64,000 bases of DNA from Pteria penguin (lineage: Eukaryota; Mollusca; Bivalvia; Pterioida; Pteriidae). Positions 44,234 through 54,894 of the stretch are shown here, in pieces. The notes under the pieces are model-generated. The model searched no databases and was not told the DNA's origin. It saw only the letters and a program-made list of their open reading frames with translations. The stretch lies in assembly GCA_035048485.1 (NCBI GenBank), contig CM068590.1, positions 1,302,001 through 1,366,000 of the forward strand, read 5' to 3'. The position numbers and the translations under genes are program-made. Within the stretch, counting starts at the first letter, position 1. Every line of letters begins with the position of its first letter.

Positions 44234-44456
44234 AATTGATTGATTTACGTCACTCCACGAATATTTCACGTATATGGTGACGGCATCTACCTGATGCATT
44301 TGATAGAAATCGATATCTTTGCAACGGATCTACCCAATTTTTACTGCCTCGTCCCAAAGACAGGACACGGGTAAGCCCACTGCAGGAGTCGAACCTGGGA
44401 CCTCTCGGTCACAAGCCGAACACCTCATCCACTGAGCAACACTGGCTTTTTCTAAT
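44234..44456 (-). mobile_element. SINE B with internal deletion and 9-bp target duplication
   Basis: Tail 'aattgattgattt', 3' domain 'ccacgaatatttcacgtata' / 'tggtgacggcatctacctga', then a jump to 'tttttactgcctcgtcccaa', a reverse B box ('gagtcgaacctggg') and the head 'cactgagcaacactggc'. The segment around 'gaagcagtgagg' to 'cctcgg' is missing. Flanks 'ttttctaat' at 44225-44233 and 44458-44466 are identical. Confidence 0.88.
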
Positions 44457-44504
44457 GCAGTGCGAGCTCTACAAGGTGCTATAATGTATATACCGTGACC
44501 AGGG

Positions 44505-45065
44505 GGTTGATTTATACTGTCTCCTCTGAAGGACGAGTAGGGAGGCGGGGATGATAATTCACCTGAAGAAAATAAAAGGGGACAGCCGGAAATTTGTCTT
44601 ATGCTACAGGTCCATCCGAAGAAGACAGGGATCGTTTACGTGTCAACGTAGACCGTGACACGGGGCCTCTGTTCATACCGTGACACGGGATCTTGGTTTA
44701 CACAGTGACACGGGGCCTCAGTTTATACCGCGGCAAGGAACCTATGTTTGCATCGTAAAACGGGGTGTCGGTTCACATTGACACGGGGCCTCGGTTTATA
44801 TCTCGCCCTTGCCCTGGTTTATACAGCGAAACGGGAGCCCGGTTTATAGCATGGTGTGGACCTCGGTTTATCATATGACACGGATCCCCAGTTTTATAAT
44901 GACCCGGCCTCGATTTATACTGTGGCACGGAGCCTCGGATTATGTTATGTAATCCAAAGGACAGGTAGAGAGGCGGCAATGATAAATAACCAAGGGAATC
45001 AGAGTCGACAACCGGAATCGAACCCGGGTCCTCAGACTTTACTAATAACGTATTGAGTACTGGTT
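44505..45065 (-). mobile_element. SINE C (B-related) with internal 25-bp array
   Basis: Read on the minus strand: a head with B box ('gggttcgattccgg' at 45010-45023), segment X, a 25-bp array (44655-44935), a SINE B-like 3' segment ('gttgacacgtaaacgatccc' + 'tgtcttcttcgga'), then a second X-like segment (44520-44590). The arrangement partly mirrors the plus-strand element at 27.6 kb. Confidence 0.65.
44655..44935. repeat. 25-bp minisatellite, about 11 copies, SINE-derived
   Basis: 'gtgacacggggcctcagttt' + 'ataca'; equivalent points at 44655, 44680 and 44705 are 25 bp apart. It is the reverse complement of the 27.76-kb unit. Later copies are diverged. Confidence 0.88.
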
Positions 45066-45855
45066 AGGACTTTATTTTCTCTTTTAGTGAAATTCATAAT
45101 TAACACAAAAAAGCAGTCCTCGCGAATTAATAAAGTTCAACAGTGATCAGCCTCTCCTTCGGCCCGCCCCCGTACATATCAACAAATCCCTCCCCATCAG
45201 TTCTCGGATTTCACCACCTGATCATATTATCCCGAACATCTGAATCTTTCTAAACATGCTACTCTTTTCATGCTTTCGACAAGTTAGATTATTTCATAAT
45301 ATATATAGTAAGCCGTTTGTATAAAGTCTTGATTGTTTGATCGGTTATGTATACAAATCAAGAAAACTTCTTAAAAATCCTATCCGAACTGTTTTCACAT
45401 GTAATATTCCTGGGAGAATATTCATCTAAACCAAGACGGATGCTCTAGTCCAAGATCTTGTCATCATTCGTTTAAGTTTGTATTATCTCCTCGCTTCTGA
45501 CACTGGCTCATATTTAGAAATCAGCATGCCTCCTTCCCCCTTTCCAATAACATCTCGAATTGTTGCCTTCATTCATGTTTCACATGTCTATTTTCTTAAT
45601 TGACTCTTACATATTTCTATCTACTCGATGTTAATGCCACTGTCCGATAATACTGAAAATAAAGTAAATGACCATCTGTCCGTCAGTCCCCTAGTCGAGG
45701 AACATTTCCCTTATTTATTATTCAAGCGATTGGGTCCCGCCGAGGGCATCTGCGATTCACAAACACATTCTATTTCTACATGGAGCTGTCGCTATCTATT
45801 GTGAGATATGAATACTATAAAAGTATCAGACAGCGCAGTGACAATGAACCGAAAA
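45066..45855. other. Unassigned
   Basis: No feature recognised. Confidence 0.5.
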
Positions 45856-45857
45856 TC

Positions 45858-45935
45858 AATTCCGAAGGGTAGATTTAGTGAGCACTACTGCACATCGATC
45901 CCGAATAATAGTGAGCACTCCCGCACATCGATCCC
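45858..45935. repeat. ~33-bp duplication
   Basis: 'gtgagcactactgcacatcg' and 'gtgagcactcccgcacatcg', each followed by 'atcccg'. A related decayed set ('agtgaccac' words) is at 46298-46390. Confidence 0.8.
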
Positions 45936-46499
45936 GTCAATAAACAATTGTCATAAAACCTCCCTGCATACCTTCGCAGAATATCTTAACGCGAGTGTAG
46001 TTTTTATCTACACGACATGCAGTGTGTAGTGAATAGGTAATAGAGATGTAAGATGTAAACACGGCCGACAGTGAGAGACAGGGATTACCAGAGAGCAAAT
46101 TTGGTGTCTGTTCGACAGACGCTATAGGATTTTATATTGTATTTATAATATCCAGACAAAAAACGACAACATTCGGAACAATCTCTTCTTTATATACTGA
46201 TAAGGATATAAGACGAGGGGTTACGAATGAAGGTGGTGGCTCAAACAGATTTACTGACGATTAATTTCAGTTACCGCCTATTCAGCATTATTTCGCCGGT
46301 ATAGTGAGCACTGCTTTGGTCGGTAAAGTGACCACGGATTCTGCCAGTGTAGTGACCACTGGCACTGATTTCGCCAGTGACCGCTGCTTTTTTGATAAAG
46401 AATAACGCAACACCAGGATTATTTTCATTACTATGGTAACGACCAGAGCTTTGTAGTGGAGGATAACACGATTACTTCATCTTCCAGTATTAAGCGACA
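45936..46499. other. Mostly unassigned
   Basis: 46298-46390 holds three to four diverged copies of a ~30-bp 'agtgagcactgctttggtcg'-like unit; the rest shows nothing. Confidence 0.5.
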
Positions 46500-47400
46500 C
46501 ACCTAATACTTCACGTAAACAGATGGCGGCACCTGTCCAATATGTTCACAAATTTGCCTCTGCGTGTACACAGTGATGGCACTGTCTGGTCGCAAAAGCT
46601 ACACAGATACATGATCGGGACACGCTGCGTCCTTGACTCCTTCAGTTTTATATGTCTATAAATCTCTGTATCTACAGCGGTACATTCAGCGATAGGGTGT
46701 TCCCCCGAAAAACATGTGTCATACTGACTAACCATGATATGTCGAATTCATCCCTTAAAAGCACACGACAACAGTACCCATCTGATTCAGCTTTAGTTAA
46801 AAATATTTATTGACCGAGATCAAATCTGTCCTTCCTTTACTTATTTATACGTATACATTCTACAACTACTTCCCTCACACACATGTACATGTATAGCCAC
46901 ATGTCCCAGAGCATGATGGCGGCACCCGGATGGTTCAGTGATAAACGCAATGTACCTGAGCAACCCAAGTCCTTATATGTACATTGGACGGACAAGTGTT
47001 TCCCCGACGTTTATATTTCAGTGCATGGTGGTCGATGCTCATTCTTTCAGTATTATTCACGATGACAATCACAAACCTACGTTCATACACGCGACATCAA
47101 CAACGGAGAGCTTCTCCAGCACGTGCGTCACAAACACTGACCAGGACATCCTGCGTCCTTTAGTTTTCTAAGTATGTCTACTCGATATGCACTCTTTCGT
47201 ACATGCACATTCAACAATTCAGCATCTCTCCCTGGCACTCGGATCCCAACGCAAGATGGCGCCACCTGTTTGGTTCAGTATTGATAACGATGACCACCAC
47301 GACACCTACATTCTAACGTACACATTCAGTAACACATCTTTTCGCCGGCATACACGTCTCAGGTTGACGGAGGCCATTCTTTGTACAATCAATATCTAAA
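46500..47400. repeat. Diverged ~340-390-bp repeat, three copies
   Basis: Each copy has 'gatggcggcacc' (46522, 46915, 47255). Copies 1 and 2 also share 'gatcgggacacgctgcgtcc' / 'gaccaggacatcctgcgtcc' followed by a 'ttttctaagtatgtcta'-like word. Copies 2 and 3 share 'tggttcagt' + 'gataacg'. The 'gatggcggcacctgt' word is the SINE B 3' domain, so a SINE fragment appears to be part of a larger duplicated unit. Confidence 0.6.
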
Positions 47401-47807
47401 TGCATTAAATATCGCTCACGTAGCATGCCGGCAGGCGATTAGATGTCATCAGCTGATTTACAAGCCTTCACCACAGGCGCAGTATAGACGATATAGCCAG
47501 TGCCAAACTATTTGTAGCAGAATTTTCTTCAGACATACTGCACGGCCCTGGAAATAGCAAACTGACCTTGGTATCGATAATCCTTTCTATCAATGAGCTT
47601 GCATAATCAACACCAATTAAGGGCAATCATATGGATACTTCATGTTTTGAGACAACGTTGACCACGGAAATACTTCTCTTACTGACCACGAGAATAATAT
47701 AATGTATCCCCGACATTTACTCTATTACATTATTTATTTTGTTCACATATAGCTAGTATATTATTATGCACATTTATGCTATTGTATCGTATTTTGTTTA
47801 TAAACTG
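47401..47807. other. Unassigned
   Basis: No feature recognised. Confidence 0.5.
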
Positions 47808-47819
47808 TATGACATTTGA

Positions 47820-48089
47820 TTGACTGGTTGTTGTTGTTTACGTCACTCCACGATTATTTCCCGTATATGGTGACGGCATCTGCATGATGCATTGCATAAA
47901 AATTGAGACCTTTCTAAAGGACCCTCCCGGAGCAGTAAGGGATCTTTTACGAGCTCGCCTACCGTGACACTTGACATCGGTTTTTCCTGTCTCATCCGAT
48001 CGACAGGACACCGGTGAATCTATGTCGGGAATCGAATCCGGGCCTTCCGGTCACGAGTCGAGCACTTCATCCACTCGGTTACACTGGCT
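47820..48089 (-). mobile_element. SINE B, full length with 12-bp target duplication
   Basis: Tail 'tgactggttgttgttgttta', 3' domain 'tggtgacggcatctgcatga', 'cctcccggagcagtaaggga', 'gacatcggtttttcctgtct', a reverse B box ('gggaatcgaatccgggcc') and the head 'ccactcggttacactggct'. Flanks 'tatgacatttga' (47808-47819) and 'tatgacattgga' (48090-48101) differ at one base. Confidence 0.92.
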
Positions 48090-48114
48090 TATGACATTGG
48101 AATAATGTTCTATA

Positions 48115-48535
48115 TAATACTAAACCCTAATGGTATTCAATACATGTTCTCCAAAATGACCAAACCAATTTCAGAACTGACCTCAATAATTCTGTACACC
48201 CATCGTTGACACTGAAAATAACTAATATCCAAGTCTGACAGGCTTGCATTTTATCACAATATATGAAAATGACATTGATAACTACTATACATTCTACAAA
48301 TACCTTAGAAAGGAATTGGCATCTTTCACTGACCCTGAAAACTTCACCTTTACTGATGACCTTGAAAACGATTAAAATTCCATTACTGACCTCAGCAACA
48401 ATTAACAATTTACGACTGATCTAGGAAACGAACAAAATCTAAAACCACAAACGACAGTCCTTAATAAATCAAAACCCAAAACTGACCTTGACATTAACGT
48501 TGTCAATGATTTCAAAAACATTCTACACTCTTTTT
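48115..48535. repeat. Degenerate ~30-bp 'actgaccttgaaaa' repeat
   Basis: 'cactgaccctgaaaacttca', 'ctgatgaccttgaaaacgat', 'ttactgacctcagcaacaat' and 'aaaactgaccttgacattaa' recur with uneven spacing. Confidence 0.6.
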
Positions 48536-48549
48536 CAAAAGTCAGACAT

Positions 48550-49010
48550 TTGTAATTAGCTAAAACGGTTCGGTCCGTATCTTTTTACCTGGATCAAGTC
48601 TAATGATCCAAGTCAAATTGCTTTGATCTGTATCTTGTTTACAAAGTTTATCAACAATGTATACCATGTGTCCTTGAGACCTTTGACCTCTAACCTTGTC
48701 ATAAGACAAATGTACCAAGCTTGACGCTCCTGGTCAAAACCGTCCGGTCGGTCTGTGTCTTGGTTCCACGTGATTTATCAATCATGTTTAGAATGTGACC
48801 TTGACCTTTGATCCCTGACCTTGACTAATAATAGGTGTCGTCCTCTTAGAAACAGTAGTAGTATGCGTACTAAGTTTGACGATTCCAGCCGAGACAGTTT
48901 GGTCTGCATCATATTTCCAACCTCAGTGGACAGACAGACATACAGACCCAGTGACAGACATCGCGTCATACCATAATACATGTACGTCCAAACTAAGACA
49001 AGCGAATAAA
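48550..49010. repeat. Dispersed repeat D with 'tgaccttgacctttgac' core, copy 1
   Basis: 'gtgaccttgacctttgatcc' + 'ctgaccttgac', 'gtactaagtttgacgattcc' and 'acagacagacatacagaccc' followed by 'taccataatacatgtacgtc'. The left part (48590-48760) appears to be a second, diverged copy of the same unit. A related copy is at 54895-55140. The class is unknown to me. Confidence 0.65.
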
Positions 49011-49371
49011 ACATCAGCCGCAATGCCCTTCAACTCTCGATACCACAAACTTGTTGTGAAACTTTGAATCCGCCACTGAATCTATATCATTGATAACGTG
49101 AAGTTTAGCAAGCCATAATAAACACTTGATTGCAGAAATGACGGGTTAAATATCTACATTATCGTATCGTGCGTTTCACATACTTCGCGATAAAGACCTA
49201 CTGCTTCAACCGGAGCTGTCCGCGAATGATCCCCCGTAAATAACATGTAATCTCCGACGACACTTGAAGGTAAACTTCGTTTGATCAAGTCTGTGCTCAT
49301 CTCGTACGCCTTACATTGTTTGCTCAAATCCTCACCTTGGATATGCGCATGCTTACATGCACTTTTGAATT

Positions 49372-49585
49372 CACAGTGGCGGTCCAGGATGTCAAAAATG
49401 GAAACTTGTCCCAAGAAGTCGTAGTGTAAATTAAGAGATAATTTGGGATAATTTTTTTATTGAGATAAACTTTCAAGAACCTTGCTTTGTAATGCATTAC
49501 GAAAGGGTATCTGAATGAAAAGAGAAAGGAGATCATTGCCACTCCACCCCCACCCCCTTTTTTCCCTAAATCCTTCACTGATTCA
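49372..49585. mobile_element. MITE-like element, 'cagtggcgg' family
   Basis: Left end 'cagtggcggtccaggatgtc', right end 'ccctaaatccttcactg', with a C-rich subterminal tract 'ccacccccacccccttttt'. An isolated terminus 'gaatccgccactgaa' lies at 49068. Confidence 0.6.
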
Positions 49586-50071
49586 AAATACCGCTTTTAT
49601 CGATATAATCACAATGCATTAGGAATAAACATAATTTCAAACAAGGAAATAAGATAGCGTTGAAGGTCAATGTAAATTGACGTACGGTCCAAATACGGCA
49701 TGCAGTCGATAGACACCTGATGGCAGCGTCCCTGTCAATCAATAAGAGGACAGGAATAGCTGGCGAGATCTCGTGAGAAGACGACAAGGGAACGATACTA
49801 TCACAGAACACGGTCAAAGTCTTACGCAAATGCTTTGTTTAGTGTCACTGTATGTTACAGGCTACGCTGACGAGTGATGGCGGCACCAACTGAATAAGTC
49901 CCACATTTAGACCATTTAGTACGTAGATAAGAGGGTTTTCTAGCGTGTAAAGTTTGAACTGAATCTTAAGACCAGAGCTTACATTTTCCTCCTTTCTTTA
50001 TTCATTTATATATTGATTTATTCATTTATTTGTTTATAACCACTTTCAGGTAAACGAGTTCTTCATAATGT
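49586..50071. other. Unassigned
   Basis: A SINE B 3'-domain scrap ('gatggcggcaccaact') at 49877; nothing else recognised. Confidence 0.5.
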
Positions 50072-50163
50072 CCTATGACTTATTTGTAATTTGTGAAATT
50101 AAAACAAGCATAAATGACTATATATGCTTGTTTTAATTTCACAAATTACAAATAAGTCATAGG
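50072..50163. repeat. Perfect 41-bp inverted repeat with 10-bp loop
   Basis: Left arm 50072-50112 begins 'cctatgacttatttgtaatt'; right arm 50123-50163 ends 'acaaataagtcatagg'. I find all 41 positions complementary, with the spacer 'aatgactata'. RNA from either strand would form an uninterrupted hairpin. It could be a very young foldback element, or an inverted duplication; a miRNA precursor would usually contain mismatches. Confidence 0.95.
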
Positions 50164-50244
50164 GCAATAACTACAAGTTGTATAAATCCCCATAACGCTC
50201 GGAAATCTTTGTAGCTATATCCCAATAATTAACTTTACCACCGT

Positions 50245-50250
<6 letters not shown>

Positions 50251-50295
<45 letters not shown>
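50251..50295. repeat. (TC)n microsatellite
   Basis: About 22 uninterrupted TC dinucleotides. Confidence 0.98.
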
Positions 50296-50297
<2 letters not shown>

Positions 50298-50679
50298 ACG
50301 CCCTACGTTCACCTTAACGGCTCCATTCCACATTGTACAGCGTCTATACGACTATAACTCTGCCAATTCTTTGTTCCTCACTCGGTCACGTACATCGTGC
50401 GCTAACAAGAAAAGCCGGAGAGAGAACAAATTGCCGTCTAGCGTATCAAGAATCCACTTCAGAATTTGATGCAAAGATTGTATAAATCTTTATAAACAGT
50501 TTGACAACGTGATCTCAGACTAAAGTAGCCACTGTGTACAAACTCACGACACGACTATTGTCGTGGCCACAGGGCCTGACATGCTCGCATGACTTTCATT
50601 GTCCTAGATGACACGATCGTTTACAAATCTATTGAGATAAAGTATCATTTTAATTGTATGTTGTGACACGAAATACGAT
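50296..50679. other. Unassigned
   Basis: No feature recognised. Confidence 0.5.
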
Positions 50680-50835
50680 GACAAGGTCGACTGATTGGAT
50701 AACCGTCTACATTTTTTTCACTAATGAAATGAAAAAAGAAGCACGAGCCTATAGGGTTCCCAACCTCCTAAATATAGTGGCACATCCTGGGAATCGAACA
50801 CTACTCCATCGTCTCTGTCCATGTGTTACTTCAAT
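50680..50835 (-). mobile_element. SINE A, decayed
   Basis: 'gactgattggataaccgtct' (tail/3' end), 'gaagcacgagcctatagggt', 'cccaacctcctaaatatagt' + 'ggcacatcctgggaatcgaa' and 'catcgtctctg' keep SINE A order; the A-box end is lost. Confidence 0.65.
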
Positions 50836-51084
50836 TCTGAATGGATTCAGACGATGAACCACGTGACGGCACCATATTGATGCAAATGGAAAAAAAGATA
50901 TTTAACTTTGTTAAAGGTTCCTTGCAAGTATGATGGTTATTCAGCGATTCATGTGTAATGAGTGACTGAGTGACTCATTGACCGAATGATCTAAAGTGTT
51001 ATGTTCGAAATCCCTGTAGCCCCGTTAAACGTGTTCGATTCCAGATAGAACAAACAGGAATGCCTTCAAGCCTTCATCCTTATC

Positions 51085-51180
51085 ATTATCGTCGCTATCA
51101 TTATTGTAGTCGTCATCGTCGTCGTTATTATCATCATCACAACCCCAAAATTCATCATCATCATCACCACCACCACAACT

Positions 51181-51237
<57 letters not shown>

Positions 51238-51488
51238 GTCATCACCATCATCATTATTACCATCATCACCACAACTATCATCCTTATCGTCATCATCATC
51301 GTCGTCGTTATCATCACCATCATCATCATCATCGTCGTCGTTATCATCACCATCGTTATCATCATCATCATCATCATCATCGTCGTCGTCGTCGTCGTCG
51401 TCGTCATACTCAGGAAGAGAGCCAAGTCATCACCATCATAAACATCGTTATCATCATCATCATCACCACCACCACAACTATCATCCTT

Positions 51489-51531
<43 letters not shown>

Positions 51532-51715
51532 CCACAAGTATCATTCTTATCGTCATCATCACCACCACCACCACAACTATCATCCTTATCGTCATCATCA
51601 TCGTCGTTGTTATCATCATCATCATCATCATCACAACTACCATCCTTATCGTCATCATTATCGCCGTCTTTATCATCATCATTATCATCATTACCATCTT
51701 GACTGTAACCATCAT
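51085..51715. repeat. (CAT)n-type trinucleotide array, about 630 bp
   Basis: Imperfect CAT/CGT/CAC trinucleotides, with blocks such as 'accaccaccacaactatcat' + 'ccttatcgtcatc' repeated on a ~100-bp scale. Open frames read poly-His/Arg and poly-Ile on the plus strand and poly-Met on the minus strand. One break near 51410 ('actcaggaagagagccaag') divides it into two halves. I see no coding evidence. Confidence 0.97.
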
Positions 51716-51792
51716 ATTTGTTCCCTGATTACAACAAACAGATACAACTCAATGGAAATACACTCATACTCGCCTTAGCCCTGTGCAAGGTG

Positions 51793-51883
51793 TGTCATGT
51801 TCTAATTTTTAAATTTACTTGGGGATGGTAAATACAAAACTTTGTTTACCACCCCTTAAGTAAATTCAAATTAGAACATGACA
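51793..51883. mobile_element. Foldback element with 4-bp target duplication
   Basis: Arms 51793-51832 ('tgtcatgttctaatttttaa' onward) and 51845-51883 (ending 'aaattagaacatgaca') are inverted with few mismatches around a 12-bp loop. 'ggtg' flanks both sides (51789-51792 and 51884-51887). The related element is at 37241-37375. Confidence 0.8.
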
Positions 51884-51960
51884 GGTGGTTAACAAACTCG
51901 TAATTTTCCGGTCATGGGTTCGACCCTCGGCCCAAGACGCTGAAATTAAAGTGCGTGTCA
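51884..51960 (+). mobile_element. tRNA-like SINE head, split by the foldback element
   Basis: 'ggtggttaac' (A-box 3' half) and 'catgggttcgaccctcgg' (B box) are spaced as in a tRNA. The A-box 5' half appears on the other side of the foldback element as 'gccctgtgcaaggtg' (51778-51792). No SINE A or B body follows. Confidence 0.6.
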
Positions 51961-52685
51961 TTCCTACTTATTCGATGTTACTCATAACGAGGCTGCTTGG
52001 CAACAACTCACATTCTGGCCCATGTACAAGCAGAGTCGTGAAAATATAGGAGACGAAAAAAAAAAAGGACGCAAGTTTATACAAGCGGAGTATAGCAATA
52101 TTGTACAGGTGCTTCAGAAATTTACCTGGCTTGCACAGGTGTTCGGGTTTGTATTTTATATCGCACGTAACCCAGTCCCATTGTGATTTTTAAAATAACA
52201 ATATCTCTTAAATTGAAAGAAGTGGAGAGGATTTCTGAAATGTTTCTAAAATCAACACTTAAAGGGCTGACAGCTTTCATAGAGTCGTATACCTAAAGTG
52301 ATTGTAATCGAACAAAGTAAATAGAGGAGGATTTTCTCTTATATGCTCTCATCCGGGCTCTTCATTCCGGGTCACTAATGACTCATCCCCGGCGCAATAA
52401 CCACCACCTTTTAATAGAATTTACAAACATGATGAAAGACCGACACATTTAATTTCACGGTAAAATATCGAGTATCAAAACGATGCAGCTTTATTAGGCG
52501 ATATATATCTCTACACCAAATCTTGTATCAGATGAGACGTCTACGTGATTTTGTTCTCAGTTCGGACTTGGACTCCGTTGAGACTTCGCCTTGTACGGTG
52601 TGCTTGCTCAAGCAAGGAGATGGACGAGTGATGAATCAAATTCTGTCGTGTGCCCTTTGGATATACAGCCGAACTGGATTTAACG
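51961..52685. other. Unassigned
   Basis: A-run at 52056-52067; no other feature recognised. Confidence 0.5.
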
Positions 52686-52689
52686 GCCA

Positions 52690-53010
52690 CCTGTATCAAG
52701 CAATCAGTGGCCGTTAAACGCAGGTCGACTGTACATGTACTTAAGTGGCCGCTTAACGCAGGGTTGACTATTCATATACTTGAGTGGTCGCTAAGCGCAG
52801 GGTTGACTGTACATATACTTGAATGACCGTTAAACACAAGGTGATTGTACATGTACATAAGTGGGCGCTAAAAGCAGGGTTGACCCCAAATGTACTTGAG
52901 TGACCGTTAAACGCAGGATTGACCATGTACCTGAGTGGTCGCTAAATGCGGGGTTGTCCGTACATCTACTTGAGCGGCAGCTAAACGCAGGACTGACTGT
53001 ACATATAAAC
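52690..53010. repeat. 39-bp minisatellite, about eight copies
   Basis: 'gtggccgcttaacgcagggt' and 'gtggtcgctaagcgcagggt' start at 52745 and 52784, 39 bp apart, with linking 'tgactgtacatatacttga'. Confidence 0.92.
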
Positions 53011-53389
53011 AACATAATTTAGCCCAAAGCAGCAAAATCTAGAACAGACTTCGCACTAACGTTAAAGAAGTCGGCCCCCACCCTTGAGCATATGTTCAAA
53101 ATGCCATGCTAATAACAGTAATGTGCAGATTGTGTCACTGCTGTACAGCTGGAAACTGGCTAACCTAGTGTTAAATTCTTCATTAAATAAAATCAATTCC
53201 GGAGAGCTACATAGAGCGAGAAGGCTATCTGGATCCAATAGCAGTCAATGTTCACTCCAATCTCTGTTATAAGCCCCTGCTATGAGGAGGGATTACACAG
53301 TAATGATTATGTAATACAATATTTCTCATACTCCACAAACCGCCCTCCTCCCTTTCCGGCCTTTTTTCAATTTATTTATATTAATTTTT
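53011..53389. other. Unassigned
   Basis: No feature recognised. Confidence 0.5.
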
Positions 53390-54090
53390 TTAGTCCAGAC
53401 AGAATCCATCAACGTCCCATTTTACTGTCTTACATTCATGTCCACAGACTAATGTCATTAGTCCCCTCCCCCACCTTTTTTTTCAAACCGAACCCAGCAT
53501 TGCCCCGTCTAACATGTCCACTAAGCAGACCTTTCTACATCTTTTTCCAGATTGAGTCTACCACTGTGGCCTGTTACATTCATGTCCACAGATAAGACTT
53601 TCCCAACAGAATCCACCACTTCCCATCCCATCCTCTTTCCTGTCTTACATGCATGTCCACAAAACAGAACTTTCTACCTCTTTCTACAAACAGAGTTCAT
53701 CACTGTCCCCTCTTACATCAATGTCCCTAGACCCCCCCCCCCCTATTCCCTCCTGTTAGCATGCATGTCCACAAACCAGAACTTTACACCTCTTTTTCGA
53801 AACAGAATCCACCATTCCCCTCCCACTCTTTTCCTATTTATATGCATGTTCACAAACCAGAACTGTACACCTGTCTTTCACCCCTGAATCCACCACTGCT
53901 CCTCTGACATGCATGTCCGAAGACCAGAACTTTCACGTCTTTTTTCAAACAATCTACTACTATCCATTCCTGAACATACTAAGGCGGTCAGACGCCCACA
54001 TTCACTACTGACCACTGTCCACTCTCCCATCCACCTCTCCAGACCAATCCTAGACATACTCTGGTGGTCAGACGCCCACATCCACTTTCC
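53390..54090. repeat. Degenerate 65-145-bp repeat
   Basis: 'catgcatgtccacaaaccag' + 'aactttacacctctttttc' and 'acagaatccaccact' recur about seven times (53432, 53577, 53648, 53760, 53842, 53908). A separate ~70-bp pair with 'cagacgcccaca' lies at 53985-54085. 'gaatccaccactg' resembles the MITE terminus. Confidence 0.75.
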
Positions 54091-54894
54091 TACATAAACA
54101 ACAAAGAATACACAGCCTACACTAACAAGCCGGTCCAGCTGCTAACCACAAGGTGTGTAGTAAACTTCTTGTGCTCGTAATAACTCGGTAAAACGACACT
54201 CAGTATGCCTAAAAATAATCGCAATTTGATCCACACGATTTCCGGTTAAAAAGCACTCAACACATTTCACTTTTATTGTATCTTGCTATTTTTCACTCTT
54301 TGTTCCCTTTTTTATACCTCCGAAATAGACCAGAGCAGCAAGACATTGGCCAGTGTGATAGCATGTTTGCACTCTATCTGTCCGTCCCTCCCATTGTTTT
54401 TCTTTCTCTACTCTATTTTTTTTCTGTCAGTTGTTTTGTGATTACTTTTTCGTAAGTAACCCCCCCCCTTTTTTTGTTAATATAACAGTTTATTTGAAGG
54501 GTGATCGCTCTCCACATAACACAGGGGACTAGAATTTGATCCCGGGATTTAACCACCACAAATGAAAGTAGAGTTTCGTCAAAGCAACCGCTTCGCGACA
54601 AAATGACGGCAGAAACATTGTGTAAATGGAGGTAAAATCTTCGACCAGGATTACAGTACAAGCAAAACCACCAGACCCATACAAACATTGTGGTTAAGGC
54701 GAACACGGTGTAACTGGTAACTTCTCCTTAAACAAGTTACCCCACAAACAAATTACTCCACAAGGTTAATGTTTGTACGTGCAGTTATAAGGAAACAAAA
54801 GGATAGACAAATATGATCAAGAAGGAACATTTTTGTAAATAAGGCTTCCCCCAACTCTGTATGAAAAAAACAACATGCTGTGTTTGTAAAACAC
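54091..54894. other. Unassigned
   Basis: A C/T homopolymer patch at 54459-54475. A reversed B-box-like word ('gaatttgatcccggg') at 54532 may belong to a decayed SINE. Nothing else is seen. Confidence 0.45.

Noticed and set aside
50072..50163. Rho-independent-type terminator or classic miRNA precursor
   Set aside because: The setting is not bacterial, and a perfect 41-bp stem with a 10-bp loop is atypical for a conserved miRNA. Kept only as an inverted repeat.
51060..51728. 222-codon ORF with poly-His and poly-Ile tracts
   Set aside because: It is a direct translation of the (CAT)n array; the minus strand gives poly-Met equally well.
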